Assembly (NCBI RefSeq): GCF_900102025.1
Contig: NZ_FNAU01000003.1
Span: forward strand, 122,599 to 186,598
Direction: 5' to 3'
Source: Actinobaculum suis
Lineage (GTDB): Bacteria > Actinomycetota > Actinomycetes > Actinomycetales > Actinomycetaceae
DNA: 64,000 nt
A program made the translations under genes and the position numbers. The notes under the pieces were generated by a model that saw only the letters and a list, made by a program, of their open reading frames with translations, had not been told where the DNA came from and made no database searches. The stretch's first letter is position 1; each line of letters begins with the position of its first letter. This document shows, one piece after another, positions 38,821 through 47,604 of this stretch.

Positions 38821-39848
38821 TCTTCGGTGGAGAACTTGGTGCGGTAGCGCTCTTCCGCAATGGCGATATCTTCCGCGGTGATTTCACCCTCGGTAGCGCC
38901 GTAGCGTTCCTTGAAGGTTTCGATGAATACCTTGATGATCTCATCGCGGGGCATGCCGGTTTGGGATTTCATCGGATCAACACGCTTGTTGGCGGAGCGA
39001 TGCCCACGGTTTTTCTTATTGGCATCGCCCATGTTCAACACGTCCATCATTTTGTCGGTGTCGATGTCATAAGCCATCGTGACGTGATGGACCATGTACC
39101 CGGTGGCGAAATGCTTCTGGGCTGCTCCCCCAATCTTGCCTTTATCAGAAGCAATATCGTTGAGCGGCACGTACTTGGCATTCACGCCCACGCGGGCAAG
39201 TGCTTCGATTACCCAGGCATCCAAGAACGGGTAGGACTGTTGGAAGCTCATGCCATCTACCAGGGCGGTGGGGACCACTAGCGAATAGGTGATGCAGTTA
39301 CCCGGCTCCATAAACATGGTGCCACCACCGGTAATCCGCCGGCCGACCGTGATCCCCCACTTGTCCACCCCGGCCTGGTTTATCTCATTGGAATATGACT
39401 GGTACGAGCCCATCACCACGAGGGGCCGATCCCATTCCCAAATCCGCATGAAGGGCTTGTGTTTGCCCGCCGCTACGGCTTCGGGCAAGGTTTCGTCCAT
39501 GGTCATATTGAGCACGGGATGGATGACCGGGGTGTGGATCACCTCGAAATCAATATCGTGCCAGTCCAGAGCTTGGCCCAAAGCGCGGCGTACTGCCGTG
39601 GCCACCCCGAGCGGGGTGAGGCCAAAGAGATTATCGGAAGGTAAAACCGCGGCCTGCACGGCTTCTTGGATACCCACCGAATTGGTGTCCGCCGGGAGCC
39701 CTTCCACCGCTGCGGTAATCCGCCACAGTGCCGAATCCGGTTCCAGGAAGAAATCTCCCGAAATCCTCACATTGCGCATGTGGCCATCGATCACATCCAG
39801 ATCGACGATCACCATCTTTTGACCGAGCTCTTTATACTCGCCATGCAT
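38799..39848 (-). CDS. lplA: Lipoate-protein ligase family protein
   Basis: LplA-type enzymes activate lipoate with ATP and attach it to lipoyl domains. The 349-residue product carries the catalytic-domain motifs VMGSYQSYSNEIN, RRITGGGTMFMEPGNCITYSLV (RRxxGGG) and DKGKIGGAAQKHFATGYMVHH with the conserved Lys. About 95 residues before this domain (VRISGDFFLEPDSALWRI) resemble the accessory domain that is C-terminal in E. coli LplA, so the domains are in swapped order. GGAAAGG precedes the ATG. It follows fprA by 18 bp, probably in one operon. Confidence 0.85.
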   Translation of the reverse strand: MHGEYKELGQKMVIVDLDVIDGHMRNVRISGDFFLEPDSALWRITAAVEGLPADTNSVGIQEAVQAAVLPSDNLFGLTPLGVATAVRRALGQALDWHDIDFEVIHTPVIHPVLNMTMDETLPEAVAAGKHKPFMRIWEWDRPLVVMGSYQSYSNEINQAGVDKWGITVGRRITGGGTMFMEPGNCITYSLVVPTALVDGMSFQQSYPFLDAWVIEALARVGVNAKYVPLNDIASDKGKIGGAAQKHFATGYMVHHVTMAYDIDTDKMMDVLNMGDANKKNRGHRSANKRVDPMKSQTGMPRDEIIKVFIETFKERYGATEGEITAEDIAIAEERYRTKFSTEEWIKRLP

Positions 39849-39866
39849 TAGAAAACCTTTCCATCA

Positions 39867-41228
39867 TTATTTTTCGCCGCGCGCGATGGCCGTCATGGTT
39901 TCGCGGTCCACAACCTTGGTGCGGGCCCGCCCCTTCGCTTCGCCCAACTGCGCTTCGTACGCATCAAGTTTTTCCCACCCTTCCCGGGTGGTCCAGCGAA
40001 CGCCACGCTTGCGAAGCAGATTGAGAATACCCTCACCTCCGTCTCCGGCGCCCGTAGCCTTCACCTTGCCCGCCTCGATATCTTCCGTGAGGCAAGTGAT
40101 GGTTTCCTTCGCATCCGATTTGGTGGAACCAATCAATCCCACCGGGCCGCGCTTCACCCACCCGGTCACGTAGTAGCCAGGCAGGGCAGCGCCGTCGTGC
40201 ATGATCCGCCCCGCCGCGTTGGGAATAACCTTTTCTGTTTCATCCCAGGGCAGGCCCGGAACCTGCGCGGAAGCATAGCCAATCGCCCGGTAAACCGCTT
40301 GTACCGGATAGTCCACAAATTCCCCGGTGCCTGTTACTTGGCCATCGCCGCGCAAACGGTTTTTCTCCACCCGGATTCCTTCTACCTTGCCGTCCCCGTA
40401 GATCTCCGTGGGAGCGGAAAGCAAGTGGATAATTACCTGGCGCGGCGCTTCGCTCTCTGCCGGTTCGGCTTGCACCAACTTTTCGAGTTCTTCTACGACC
40501 TGCCGCTGCATGCGATCTGTTTCGACCGTCTTCGTAGAGGCGGCGTCGTGCTGCATATCTTCCGGTGCTACCCGCACCTCCACTCCGTTACAAGCCGCTA
40601 ATTCGCGCAATTCCTGGAGTGAGAACTTGACCTGCGCAGGCCCGCGCCGGCCAAAAATATGTATCTTACGCACCTGGTTTTCCTGCAACCCAGCTTCCAC
40701 ATTCGGCGGGATATCCGTGCTTTCCAGGGCTTGCGGATCTTTCACTAACATGCGTGTAATATCCAGGGCCACATTGCCGACGCCGACAACCGCGATTTCT
40801 TGAGCGGAAAGGTCCCAGGTGCGCGGGTGGTCCGGGTGGCCGTCATACCAGGACACAAAGTCCGCGCCGCCCATGCTCCCCGGCAGGTCCTCGCCCGGGA
40901 TTCCCAAGCTGCGGTCAGCATTAGCACCCGTGGCTACAATCACCGCGTCATAGTGTTCATGCAGTTCCGCCACGGTTACGTGTTCGCCGATTTTCACGTT
41001 GCCAAAGAAGCGGAGATTATCCTGCTTGAGCACGTTGTGAAGCGCATTGGTAATGGAGCGGATATACGGGTGGTCTGGGGCCACCCCATACCGCACCAGG
41101 CCATACGGAGCAGGGAGCTCATCAAAAATATCAATGCTCACCTTATGTTCCGTTTTTAGCAAAAGATCGGCCGCGTAAATTCCGGCCGGCCCAGCGCCGA
41201 TAATGGCCACCTGAAGTGAATCACTCAT
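39867..41228 (-). CDS. fprA: Ferredoxin/adrenodoxin-type NADP+ reductase
   Basis: This FAD enzyme transfers electrons between NADPH and ferredoxin. From ATG 41228 (GGAAAGG seven bases upstream) it has 453 residues: FAD-binding VAIIGAGPAGIYAADLLL, PAPYGLVRYGVAPDHP, VVGVGNVALDITRML (NADP site, near residue 155), and RRGPAQVKF. These match mycobacterial FprA. A longer in-frame start would run through an upstream repeat array. lplA follows, which could link electron supply or lipoyl metabolism, but this is only inferred from position. Confidence 0.92.
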   Translation of the reverse strand: MSDSLQVAIIGAGPAGIYAADLLLKTEHKVSIDIFDELPAPYGLVRYGVAPDHPYIRSITNALHNVLKQDNLRFFGNVKIGEHVTVAELHEHYDAVIVATGANADRSLGIPGEDLPGSMGGADFVSWYDGHPDHPRTWDLSAQEIAVVGVGNVALDITRMLVKDPQALESTDIPPNVEAGLQENQVRKIHIFGRRGPAQVKFSLQELRELAACNGVEVRVAPEDMQHDAASTKTVETDRMQRQVVEELEKLVQAEPAESEAPRQVIIHLLSAPTEIYGDGKVEGIRVEKNRLRGDGQVTGTGEFVDYPVQAVYRAIGYASAQVPGLPWDETEKVIPNAAGRIMHDGAALPGYYVTGWVKRGPVGLIGSTKSDAKETITCLTEDIEAGKVKATGAGDGGEGILNLLRKRGVRWTTREGWEKLDAYEAQLGEAKGRARTKVVDRETMTAIARGEK

Positions 41229-41316
41229 GTTTTCCTTTCCTTGTTTTCCTTCCCCGATTCTACGAAAGCTCAGCTTTCTGCACAGTTTCTCTCGCCTGGT
41301 AAAAACCGCCGGTGCG

Positions 41317-41401
41317 GCAGCCCAGCTTGTGCGACAGCCCAGCTTGTGCGACAGCCCAGCTTGTGCGACAGCCCAGCTTGTGCGGCAGTCCGGCTGGCGC
41401 A
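41317..41401. repeat. 17-bp tandem repeat upstream of fprA
   Basis: Units at 41317, 41334, 41351 and 41368 read RCAGCCCAGCTTGTGCG with almost no divergence, and a degenerate fifth is at 41385. The array lies 90-170 bp upstream of the fprA start. The period is not a multiple of three, so it is unlikely to be coding; a variable-number tandem repeat is likely. Confidence 0.88.
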
Positions 41402-41436
41402 CGCCTCGCCGCCACACCGCCGCCCGCCTATATGCG

Positions 41437-41516
41437 TTGCGGGCCCGCACTCGGATCCCTATGTACGTGCGTTATTGCGCTGTACATGAGTAATCGTTAT
41501 GAGTGCGGGCCCGCAA
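41437..41516 (-). terminator. Nested inverted repeat downstream of hpf
   Basis: Perfect 16-bp arms (TTGCGGGCCCGCACTC) lie at 41437-41452 and 41501-41516, and a 6-bp arm pair (ATGTAC with GTACAT) sits inside the loop. It begins 13 bp past the hpf stop. There is no U-tract. It probably terminates hpf or protects its mRNA 3' end. Confidence 0.6.
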
Positions 41517-41528
41517 TTAGAGTTTTGT

Positions 41529-42176
41529 TTAGGCCTGCGTTACGGTATCGAGGCGAATAATGCCATAAGTCCAGCCGTGGCGGCGGTATACCGCGCAAGG
41601 CTGCTTGGTTTCCTTATCGATGAAGATGAAGAAGGGGTGCCCCACCATCTCCATCTGGTACAAAGCCTCATCTACCGTGATTGGTTCGGCCTCATAAAGC
41701 TTATCTCGCACGATCACCGGCGAATCGCCAAGCTGACTTTCCACCGTTTCTCCCAAATGGGTAGGTGCGTGGCGTGCTTCTTCCGGGTGTTCCTCTTCCG
41801 CATCCGGTTTCACGTTCACATCTTCCGGACGCAGATTCAGCGGCTCGACTTCCTGGGGCTTACCACCCCGGCGATGGTCCTTCTTCCGATCGCGAGCGCG
41901 CCGTAAGCGTTCAAAAAGCTTGGAGGATGCCAGATCAAGCGCTGAATATTGATCCGCCGCTGAGGCTTCGCCGCGAATTACCGGCCCTTTGTCATGTACG
42001 GTAATCTCTACCGTTTTGGCGGTATCGGCTTGGGCGGGATTGTTTTCCTTGGTTATTACCACTTCAACGCGTTGTGCTCGTGGTGCAAACAGTTCAACCT
42101 TTGAAAGCTTATTTTCAACATGTTCGCGGAAGCGATCCGAAACTTCACTGTTTCTGCCTGTAACAACGATTTCCAC
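41529..42176 (-). CDS. hpf: Ribosome hibernation promoting factor, long form
   Basis: Long HPF dimerises ribosomes in stationary phase. The GTG at 42176 with AGGAGG five bases upstream gives 215 residues. The N-terminal domain (EIVVTGRNSEVSDRFREHVENKL) and the C-terminal dimerisation domain (MVGHPFFIFIDKETKQPCAVYRRHGWTYGIIRL) are joined by a charged linker with RDRKKDHRRGGKP. It ends a conserved actinobacterial gene block. Confidence 0.95.
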   Translation of the reverse strand: MEIVVTGRNSEVSDRFREHVENKLSKVELFAPRAQRVEVVITKENNPAQADTAKTVEITVHDKGPVIRGEASAADQYSALDLASSKLFERLRRARDRKKDHRRGGKPQEVEPLNLRPEDVNVKPDAEEEHPEEARHAPTHLGETVESQLGDSPVIVRDKLYEAEPITVDEALYQMEMVGHPFFIFIDKETKQPCAVYRRHGWTYGIIRLDTVTQA

Positions 42177-42385
42177 GATATCCTCCTGGTTTTCGAGTGG
42201 CCATGCGGCCCCTTTTTCTTTCCGCTTCTCAGGCGTTAGGGAGATGTACACCTCCTCACTTTCCAGGACGTTCAGGTTCCCGTAACTTTCGGGTTGCCTT
42301 AATTGTAGGCGATATCACCTGCTGGTGCGATTAGTTTTACGCCGCCACCAGCGTAATTACTGTTTTGACAAAGATACTAAGTGTG

Positions 42386-43546
42386 CTACTTAGGCTGCTG
42401 CCTGTGGAAGTATTTCTGCCGGCGCGGATCCGGAGCTACCGCTAACGTGATAGCCCCTACTACCTCCAGTTTTAGGTGCGGAGTGTTGCGGTAGGTTTCC
42501 AGTGCGTCCGCACACCCGGCTAAAGTTGCTCCGGTAGTTACCACGTCATCTATCAGTACGACGCCGTACCGGCCATTTTTCTTCGGGGTATCTTGCTTAC
42601 CGGCGAGCTTGAGGCTGAGCCGGGCCAGGTGGTTTTCCCGCACATAAATATTTCGGGCTTTGGCACCGCGCCGGCCCACGGATTGCGGGCCGCGCGCCGA
42701 GCTGGCAGCAAATAAGGCCGGGATTGCTTCGGCCAGCCGGCCCCATTTCATTGCCGGGCCCCGCTGCAAGGCAGTAACGGGCCCGGGCAAGATACGGCTT
42801 TGGGCAGATACCTGAGTTTGGGCAGGTAGCTGAGTTTGCGCGTGCGGGACGGTCTGGGTTTTCCGCCGGGTACGAGCCAGTAGCTGGGATTGGGCTAGCA
42901 CTTGGCAACTTGCGGCGGAAACGGCCAGGGTTTTGGCGCTCTGGGTGGCGGCTTCGGCCAGTAGGCCGGCAACGAATCTGCCTTCGAAGGTACGGCGCCA
43001 CCGGGAAGGTGCGGGCACAAACAATATCGGCCCGGCCGGGTTTGCGCTTGCCGGGGCCGGGGCGGCCAAAGCCGGGTCTGCCAAAGCCAGGTCTGCCAAA
43101 GCCGGGTCTGCCAAAGCCAGGTCTGCCGGGCCGGTTGTAAACTGCTCTGGCGGTTCCGGGGTGTTTCCGGCCGGCGTATCTGCCCGGCCGCTCCCCGGGC
43201 GCGGTGCAAGTTTCATTTCGGCCAGGAATTTGGGCAGGTGGCGCTGGCATATCCCGGCGAAAACCGCGGCCATGGCAGCGTGCAGGCGGGAGTCGTTCGT
43301 GTTTTTCCAGCGGATGATGGCGCGGCGGGCCCGGCCCGTATATTCTGCCGCGGCAAAAACCGGAAATCTTTCCGCGATATCACCATTGGCTTCCACGCGC
43401 ATGAGGTAGGGCGCGCGTTCGGTAGCTCGAATTGGGCCGTCCATGAAACTTTCTTGGCAGGCTCGGCACAGGGTTTCGTCTTCTGCCCCGCAGCCGGCAC
43501 ACCAGCGGGGAAAGAAGAGGTCTGCGATATCTTCGAAAATTGCCAT
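42386..43546 (-). CDS. comF: ComF-family phosphoribosyltransferase-like protein
   Basis: ComF proteins combine a Cys4 zinc site with a type I phosphoribosyltransferase fold and are linked to DNA uptake in some bacteria. From ATG 43546 the product has 386 residues: WCAGC and LCRAC (Cys16/19/27/30), and the PRPP loop VVLIDDVVTTGATL near residue 325. It is far longer than the usual roughly 230. Between the two parts lie Ala/Leu/Asp-rich pentapeptide repeats and a Gln/Thr/Arg-rich stretch. The start has only a weak ribosome binding site. Confidence 0.8.
   Translation of the reverse strand: MAIFEDIADLFFPRWCAGCGAEDETLCRACQESFMDGPIRATERAPYLMRVEANGDIAERFPVFAAAEYTGRARRAIIRWKNTNDSRLHAAMAAVFAGICQRHLPKFLAEMKLAPRPGSGRADTPAGNTPEPPEQFTTGPADLALADPALADLALADPALAAPAPASANPAGPILFVPAPSRWRRTFEGRFVAGLLAEAATQSAKTLAVSAASCQVLAQSQLLARTRRKTQTVPHAQTQLPAQTQVSAQSRILPGPVTALQRGPAMKWGRLAEAIPALFAASSARGPQSVGRRGAKARNIYVRENHLARLSLKLAGKQDTPKKNGRYGVVLIDDVVTTGATLAGCADALETYRNTPHLKLEVVGAITLAVAPDPRRQKYFHRQQPK
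43067..43131. repeat. 15-bp tandem repeat inside comF
   Basis: GCCAAAGCCRGGTCT is repeated about four and a half times, encoding ADLAL/ADPAL pentapeptides on the minus strand, in the non-conserved middle of comF. The period keeps the frame. Confidence 0.85.
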
Positions 43547-43744
43547 GCGGCTACTGTGCCAGGGCACAGGTTGCCCGCCAAGCTCGCATCCACAGCCCAC
43601 CGCAGAGCCGTTTCCACAGACCGGCAGATACGTATTTTCCCAGCCGGCAAGGGCTGGTTTTCCAGATAGCCGGGGCCTGCCGGTACTGCATTTCGTACCG
43701 CCTATGCGGCTTATGCATTTCCCAGGCCAGCTGGAGCCACCCGC

Positions 43745-45730
43745 TTATCCGGGGTAGGCGATGTCTTCTACGCCTGTGGCGATGGTGCGCCAGGCTCCCG
43801 CGTTGCGAGAAACCGCGATTCCCCCTTCGGTTATGAGTGTGACAGACTGCCCTGACCGCCCGGCGGTGAGCCGGGCGGCGCCGTCGTACACGGTGGCGAG
43901 GCGAGTCATTGGACCGCCGATCAGCACCTGGTAGATGGAGGTATCGGCACCGGCAGAAGCGCGGCCGAGCACCGCAAGTTCGGTGGAAGAGATCCACGCG
44001 ATCGAATTAGCATCGGATAGTCTTTGCCCCACTTGGATGGGCTCTCCAAGGGCCTTTGGAGTATGCGAATCGTCGCGCGTGATTGCCGCAATGTAGAGCA
44101 TCATGGTGCCGGCGCTTTCGGCAAGGACGGCGAGGCGCGAACCTTCTCGGGATACCCGCAAGTCACGGATGGTGGCGCCTTTTAGCCAGGCGCTTGGGAG
44201 GGACACCCAGCGGCCGTCAGCGGTGGCAACTTCCAGGTTGCCCCTATTGGTCTGTTCGCTGGACCACACCCAGTTGTAATGGTCAATAGAAGGGGCTACG
44301 AGCCGATTACCGGTAAACACGGATACCACGCCGCGGGTTTTACTGTCTACGATGTCGATCGTTTGCCCGCCGCGCGAAAGCCCCGCATAGATAGGTTTGG
44401 AATCTTCGTAGGAGACGGCGATTCTCTCAAAATCGACCATCTGTTCCAGCTCGGGGGAAAGCGCGGAAATCGTGCGATCCTTTTCCACATAGCGAGGTTT
44501 GCCCTTCTGGAGAGTGGTTATCGGATAGCTGCCAAAGGGAAAAACTTCCGGGCGGGGAATCGTTCCCACATCGAGTTCCATACCCATGGCAGTTACCTTC
44601 ACCGCCTGGATTTCCGAATCCGCTGCGGTAAGCGTTTCTTGGATTTGGGCGACGGCTAAGGCCTGGTTGGAGATCGATTCGGTAAGGATTTCCGCGGTTA
44701 GATCCACCGTCATCGTAGTGTCTTTTACGGTAGGTGCACCATTGAGTTGGGTGCCGCGCGGGATCGCCGAATGGGCAGCATCTTTCAGCCATCCTGTGGG
44801 ACCGGCAAACAGGCCCTGCAGTGCCGAAGTGGTGAAAGTAGCACGCGGATACCAACGCAAATCTGCAATCGCATAGTGAGAGGTACGGTCGAGGAAATAC
44901 AGCGGCGTGGCCACAAAACTTTGCGAAAAGAAATGCTCAGACATAATCGTGCCGTCGTCGAGCCGGGAAATCCGCCACTGCCCGTCCGCGTTGCGCTCCA
45001 GACCGAACTCGCTATTGATCACCGCGTCTACGGAAGATTCCTGGTATTGGCCATTTTCCGTTAAGGTTCCCACCGAGGTGAGAGACAATTTCACCGTAGC
45101 GGTACTCACCTCCCCGGAGTTTTCTGCGGGCGCGCTGCTTTTGTCCCCTTTATCACCAGGGGTATCCCCCGCGTTATTGCTGGTTTTCACACCTGCCTCA
45201 CCGCCGGTTTTTACGCCTGCTACCTCACCACCGGTTTTTACGCCTGGGTTATCAGCTGACGCAGCTTCGGACTGGGCAGCATCCGCATTTCCAGCGCTCG
45301 GCTGGGCGGCGCCCGACTGTGCGGCACCAGACTGCGCGGCACCAGGCTGGGCAGCACCAGGCTGGGCAGCATCAGGCTGGGCAGCACCAGGCTGCGCGCT
45401 AGTACCTTTAACTTCGGTGGGGTCTACGTTCTGGTTATCCGGGTATACCCGCACTTGGCTACGCGGATTCCAGTGCGAAGCTGCATCATCGGTCAAGAAC
45501 TGCCGGGCTACCGCGTATTCGCCATCCGTTCCCGCACCAGCCGCGAGGATAAAGCCTTGCACTATTTCTTCCGGGGAGGCATCGGTTACCGGCGGGGCTG
45601 CCCCCAGGGAGACGGAACTATCCTGCGTAGGCGAAGGGCTAACCACTTCTACGCTGCCACTGCGCGGCAAGGTACCACATCCGGTCAAAGCCAAAGCGCT
45701 TACCACGAGTACGCCAAGCAGGCGTTTCAT
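43745..45730 (-). CDS. lpqB: LpqB-family lipoprotein (MtrAB accessory)
   Basis: LpqB is a lipoprotein that interacts with the sensor MtrB in mycobacteria and influences MtrA signalling. The 661-residue product begins with a lipobox (LTGC, Cys18). A GerMN-like region (about 55-260) is interrupted by an Ala/Gln/Pro repeat block (AAQPG units near 110-150), and a C-terminal beta-propeller-like part contains LVAPSIDHYNWVWSSE and REGSRLAVLAESAG. Its start overlaps the mtrB stop by four bases, coupling the two. Confidence 0.92.
   Translation of the reverse strand: MKRLLGVLVVSALALTGCGTLPRSGSVEVVSPSPTQDSSVSLGAAPPVTDASPEEIVQGFILAAGAGTDGEYAVARQFLTDDAASHWNPRSQVRVYPDNQNVDPTEVKGTSAQPGAAQPDAAQPGAAQPGAAQSGAAQSGAAQPSAGNADAAQSEAASADNPGVKTGGEVAGVKTGGEAGVKTSNNAGDTPGDKGDKSSAPAENSGEVSTATVKLSLTSVGTLTENGQYQESSVDAVINSEFGLERNADGQWRISRLDDGTIMSEHFFSQSFVATPLYFLDRTSHYAIADLRWYPRATFTTSALQGLFAGPTGWLKDAAHSAIPRGTQLNGAPTVKDTTMTVDLTAEILTESISNQALAVAQIQETLTAADSEIQAVKVTAMGMELDVGTIPRPEVFPFGSYPITTLQKGKPRYVEKDRTISALSPELEQMVDFERIAVSYEDSKPIYAGLSRGGQTIDIVDSKTRGVVSVFTGNRLVAPSIDHYNWVWSSEQTNRGNLEVATADGRWVSLPSAWLKGATIRDLRVSREGSRLAVLAESAGTMMLYIAAITRDDSHTPKALGEPIQVGQRLSDANSIAWISSTELAVLGRASAGADTSIYQVLIGGPMTRLATVYDGAARLTAGRSGQSVTLITEGGIAVSRNAGAWRTIATGVEDIAYPG
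45331..45400. repeat. 15-bp repeats inside lpqB
   Basis: Units of the form GCAGCACCAGGCTGG repeat about six times with substitutions, encoding AAQPG/AAQSG on the minus strand. They interrupt the GerMN-like region. Confidence 0.75.
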
Positions 45731-47604
45731 TCTTCCTCCCTCCGATCCGGAGCCGGACCGCGTACCGCATCCTGCCGGCCAGCTTCCGGCGCGGCCTGTT
45801 TGGGTGCCACTCCTCCCGGCGCGGCCTGTTCAGGTGCCATCCCTTCAGGCGGCAGGGCTTCCAAGAGAAGGACCGATGCCGGGGCCTGCGGTGCCGAGGC
45901 CGGAGCTTGCGGTGCCGATGCCGGGGCCTGCGGTGCCGGGGCCGGCTCCGGTAGCGGGGCCCCATAAATCTCGCCCGCGGGGGCCGGCCAGGGCTCAGCG
46001 GCCGCGACCTGCAGTTCTAACACGGGCGCCCAACTGGCGTGCTGTTCGCGGGGCACGGTGAGCAAGAAAGTGGACCCCACGCCCGGTTCCCCAATTGCTT
46101 GCAAGCGGCCATTATGTAAAAGCGCATCTTCCCGGGCGATAGTTAGGCCCAGGCCCGTGCCGCCCGATTTGCGGACCCGGGAAGTATCGGCCCGCCAGAA
46201 ACGGTCAAAAACGTGGCTGGCTTGTTCTTTTGAAAGCCCAATGCCACGATCCGAAACTTCTACGGCTACCGCCGTGGGCCCACCGGCCACGCGTACCCGC
46301 ACCGGGCCGCCTTCCGCGTGTTCAATCGCGTTGACCACCAGGTTGCGAATAATACGTTCAATGCGCCGCGCATCCACCTTCGCGTGCGGATCGCCTTCTT
46401 CCACAATCTGCACCCGCACCCCATTGTCAATGGCGAGCGGGACTTGCGATTCCACCACCTTGCGGGCAATTTCCGTAAGGTTTGCCCGGGTTGCGCTCAG
46501 TTTCATGCCACCGGCGTCGTACCGGGATATCTCCAACAGATCCGAAAGCATCGTATCGAGGTTAATAAGCTGGTCGTGTTGGAGTTCGGCGGTGCGCCGC
46601 AAGCTATCTGGCAGTTCGTGGCGTTTATCGTAAATAAGCTGGCCGGCCATGCGGATCGTGGTGACGGGCGTACGTAGTTCGTGGGAAACTGCGGAAACAA
46701 AGTTTTGTTGCACGCGCGAAAGCCGTTCCAAACGGGTGAACTGGTCGTCGATAGATTCTGCCATCTGGTTGAAAGAACGGCCCAGTTGCGCGATTTCGTC
46801 TTCCCCTTCTTCCGGCATTCGCACGTCAAAGACGCCGGCCGCCACGCGCCGCGCGTTTTGCGAAGCTTCTCGCACCGGGCGCAATACGAAACGCACCACT
46901 ACCACGCAGGAGATCAGCACAATAAGTAGCATTACCACGGTCGCGGTAGTGAGAATCCGCGTGACCATGCGGGCCGTATCTTCCTGGTTTTGCAAAGAAT
47001 AGAGAATATAAAACTCGTAGTTACCAGCATTGGGCAGGCGTACGGGAGCCCCAACCACGATTCCCGGCGAGCTTTCCCCCTTTTCCCCCGGTTTTGGAAT
47101 CGCCACCGGCTGGTAGTACACACCATCGCCTTTCGGTACGGAAGTGCGCATTTCTTTGCTGATTAGTTCGCCGATTGCGGGTGCCTGAGTGGCAACTTCC
47201 GCCACTTCGTAAGTACCGGTAGTTTGCCCCGGGGTACGTAAAAGTGCCGCGCCGACGACGCCGATCTGCGCGTCGTACTGGGAGCGGACCAAAGCGGTGG
47301 CGATTTGCTGGAGTTGCCCCGAGGTGGGCGCCGATTGCGCATCAAAAGTAGATTGGGCCTGCGCGCGTGTGGATTCGAATTGTTCCGTGGAAGATTTTAC
47401 CGCGCCGCTATATAAACGGTCTCGGGTTTGGTTGGCAACGGCCGCACCGGTTAAAGCTGCCGTCAAGCCTCCCACGAGCAATACTGTGACCACCACGCGG
47501 GCGATCATACTTCCGCGCCAATGTTCGGCAAGCTCCAGTAGGATTCGGCGTACTCGGCTTCCAAATCCGGAGTACACGCCGGAATCAGTGAATACGCGGA
47601 TCAC
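45727..47604 (-). CDS. mtrB: Two-component sensor histidine kinase MtrB
   Basis: MtrB is a membrane kinase that phosphorylates MtrA. The 625-residue product has two membrane helices (about 33-55 and 215-240), an extracytoplasmic sensor of about 155 residues, HAMP, the H box AVSHELRTPVTTIRM with the phospho-His near residue 311, the N box NLVVNAIEHAEG, G1 DRGIGLS and G2 GGTGLGLTIARE. After the ATPase domain a tail of about 110 residues is Ala/Pro-rich with APQAPAS repeats. It overlaps mtrA and lpqB by four bases each. Confidence 0.93.
   Translation of the reverse strand: MIRVFTDSGVYSGFGSRVRRILLELAEHWRGSMIARVVVTVLLVGGLTAALTGAAVANQTRDRLYSGAVKSSTEQFESTRAQAQSTFDAQSAPTSGQLQQIATALVRSQYDAQIGVVGAALLRTPGQTTGTYEVAEVATQAPAIGELISKEMRTSVPKGDGVYYQPVAIPKPGEKGESSPGIVVGAPVRLPNAGNYEFYILYSLQNQEDTARMVTRILTTATVVMLLIVLISCVVVVRFVLRPVREASQNARRVAAGVFDVRMPEEGEDEIAQLGRSFNQMAESIDDQFTRLERLSRVQQNFVSAVSHELRTPVTTIRMAGQLIYDKRHELPDSLRRTAELQHDQLINLDTMLSDLLEISRYDAGGMKLSATRANLTEIARKVVESQVPLAIDNGVRVQIVEEGDPHAKVDARRIERIIRNLVVNAIEHAEGGPVRVRVAGGPTAVAVEVSDRGIGLSKEQASHVFDRFWRADTSRVRKSGGTGLGLTIAREDALLHNGRLQAIGEPGVGSTFLLTVPREQHASWAPVLELQVAAAEPWPAPAGEIYGAPLPEPAPAPQAPASAPQAPASAPQAPASVLLLEALPPEGMAPEQAAPGGVAPKQAAPEAGRQDAVRGPAPDRREEE

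Noticed and set aside
41229..41450. N-terminal extension of fprA through the 17-bp repeats
   Set aside because: A good ribosome binding site precedes the ATG at 41228, which begins at the FAD-binding fold. The extension is repeat-derived.
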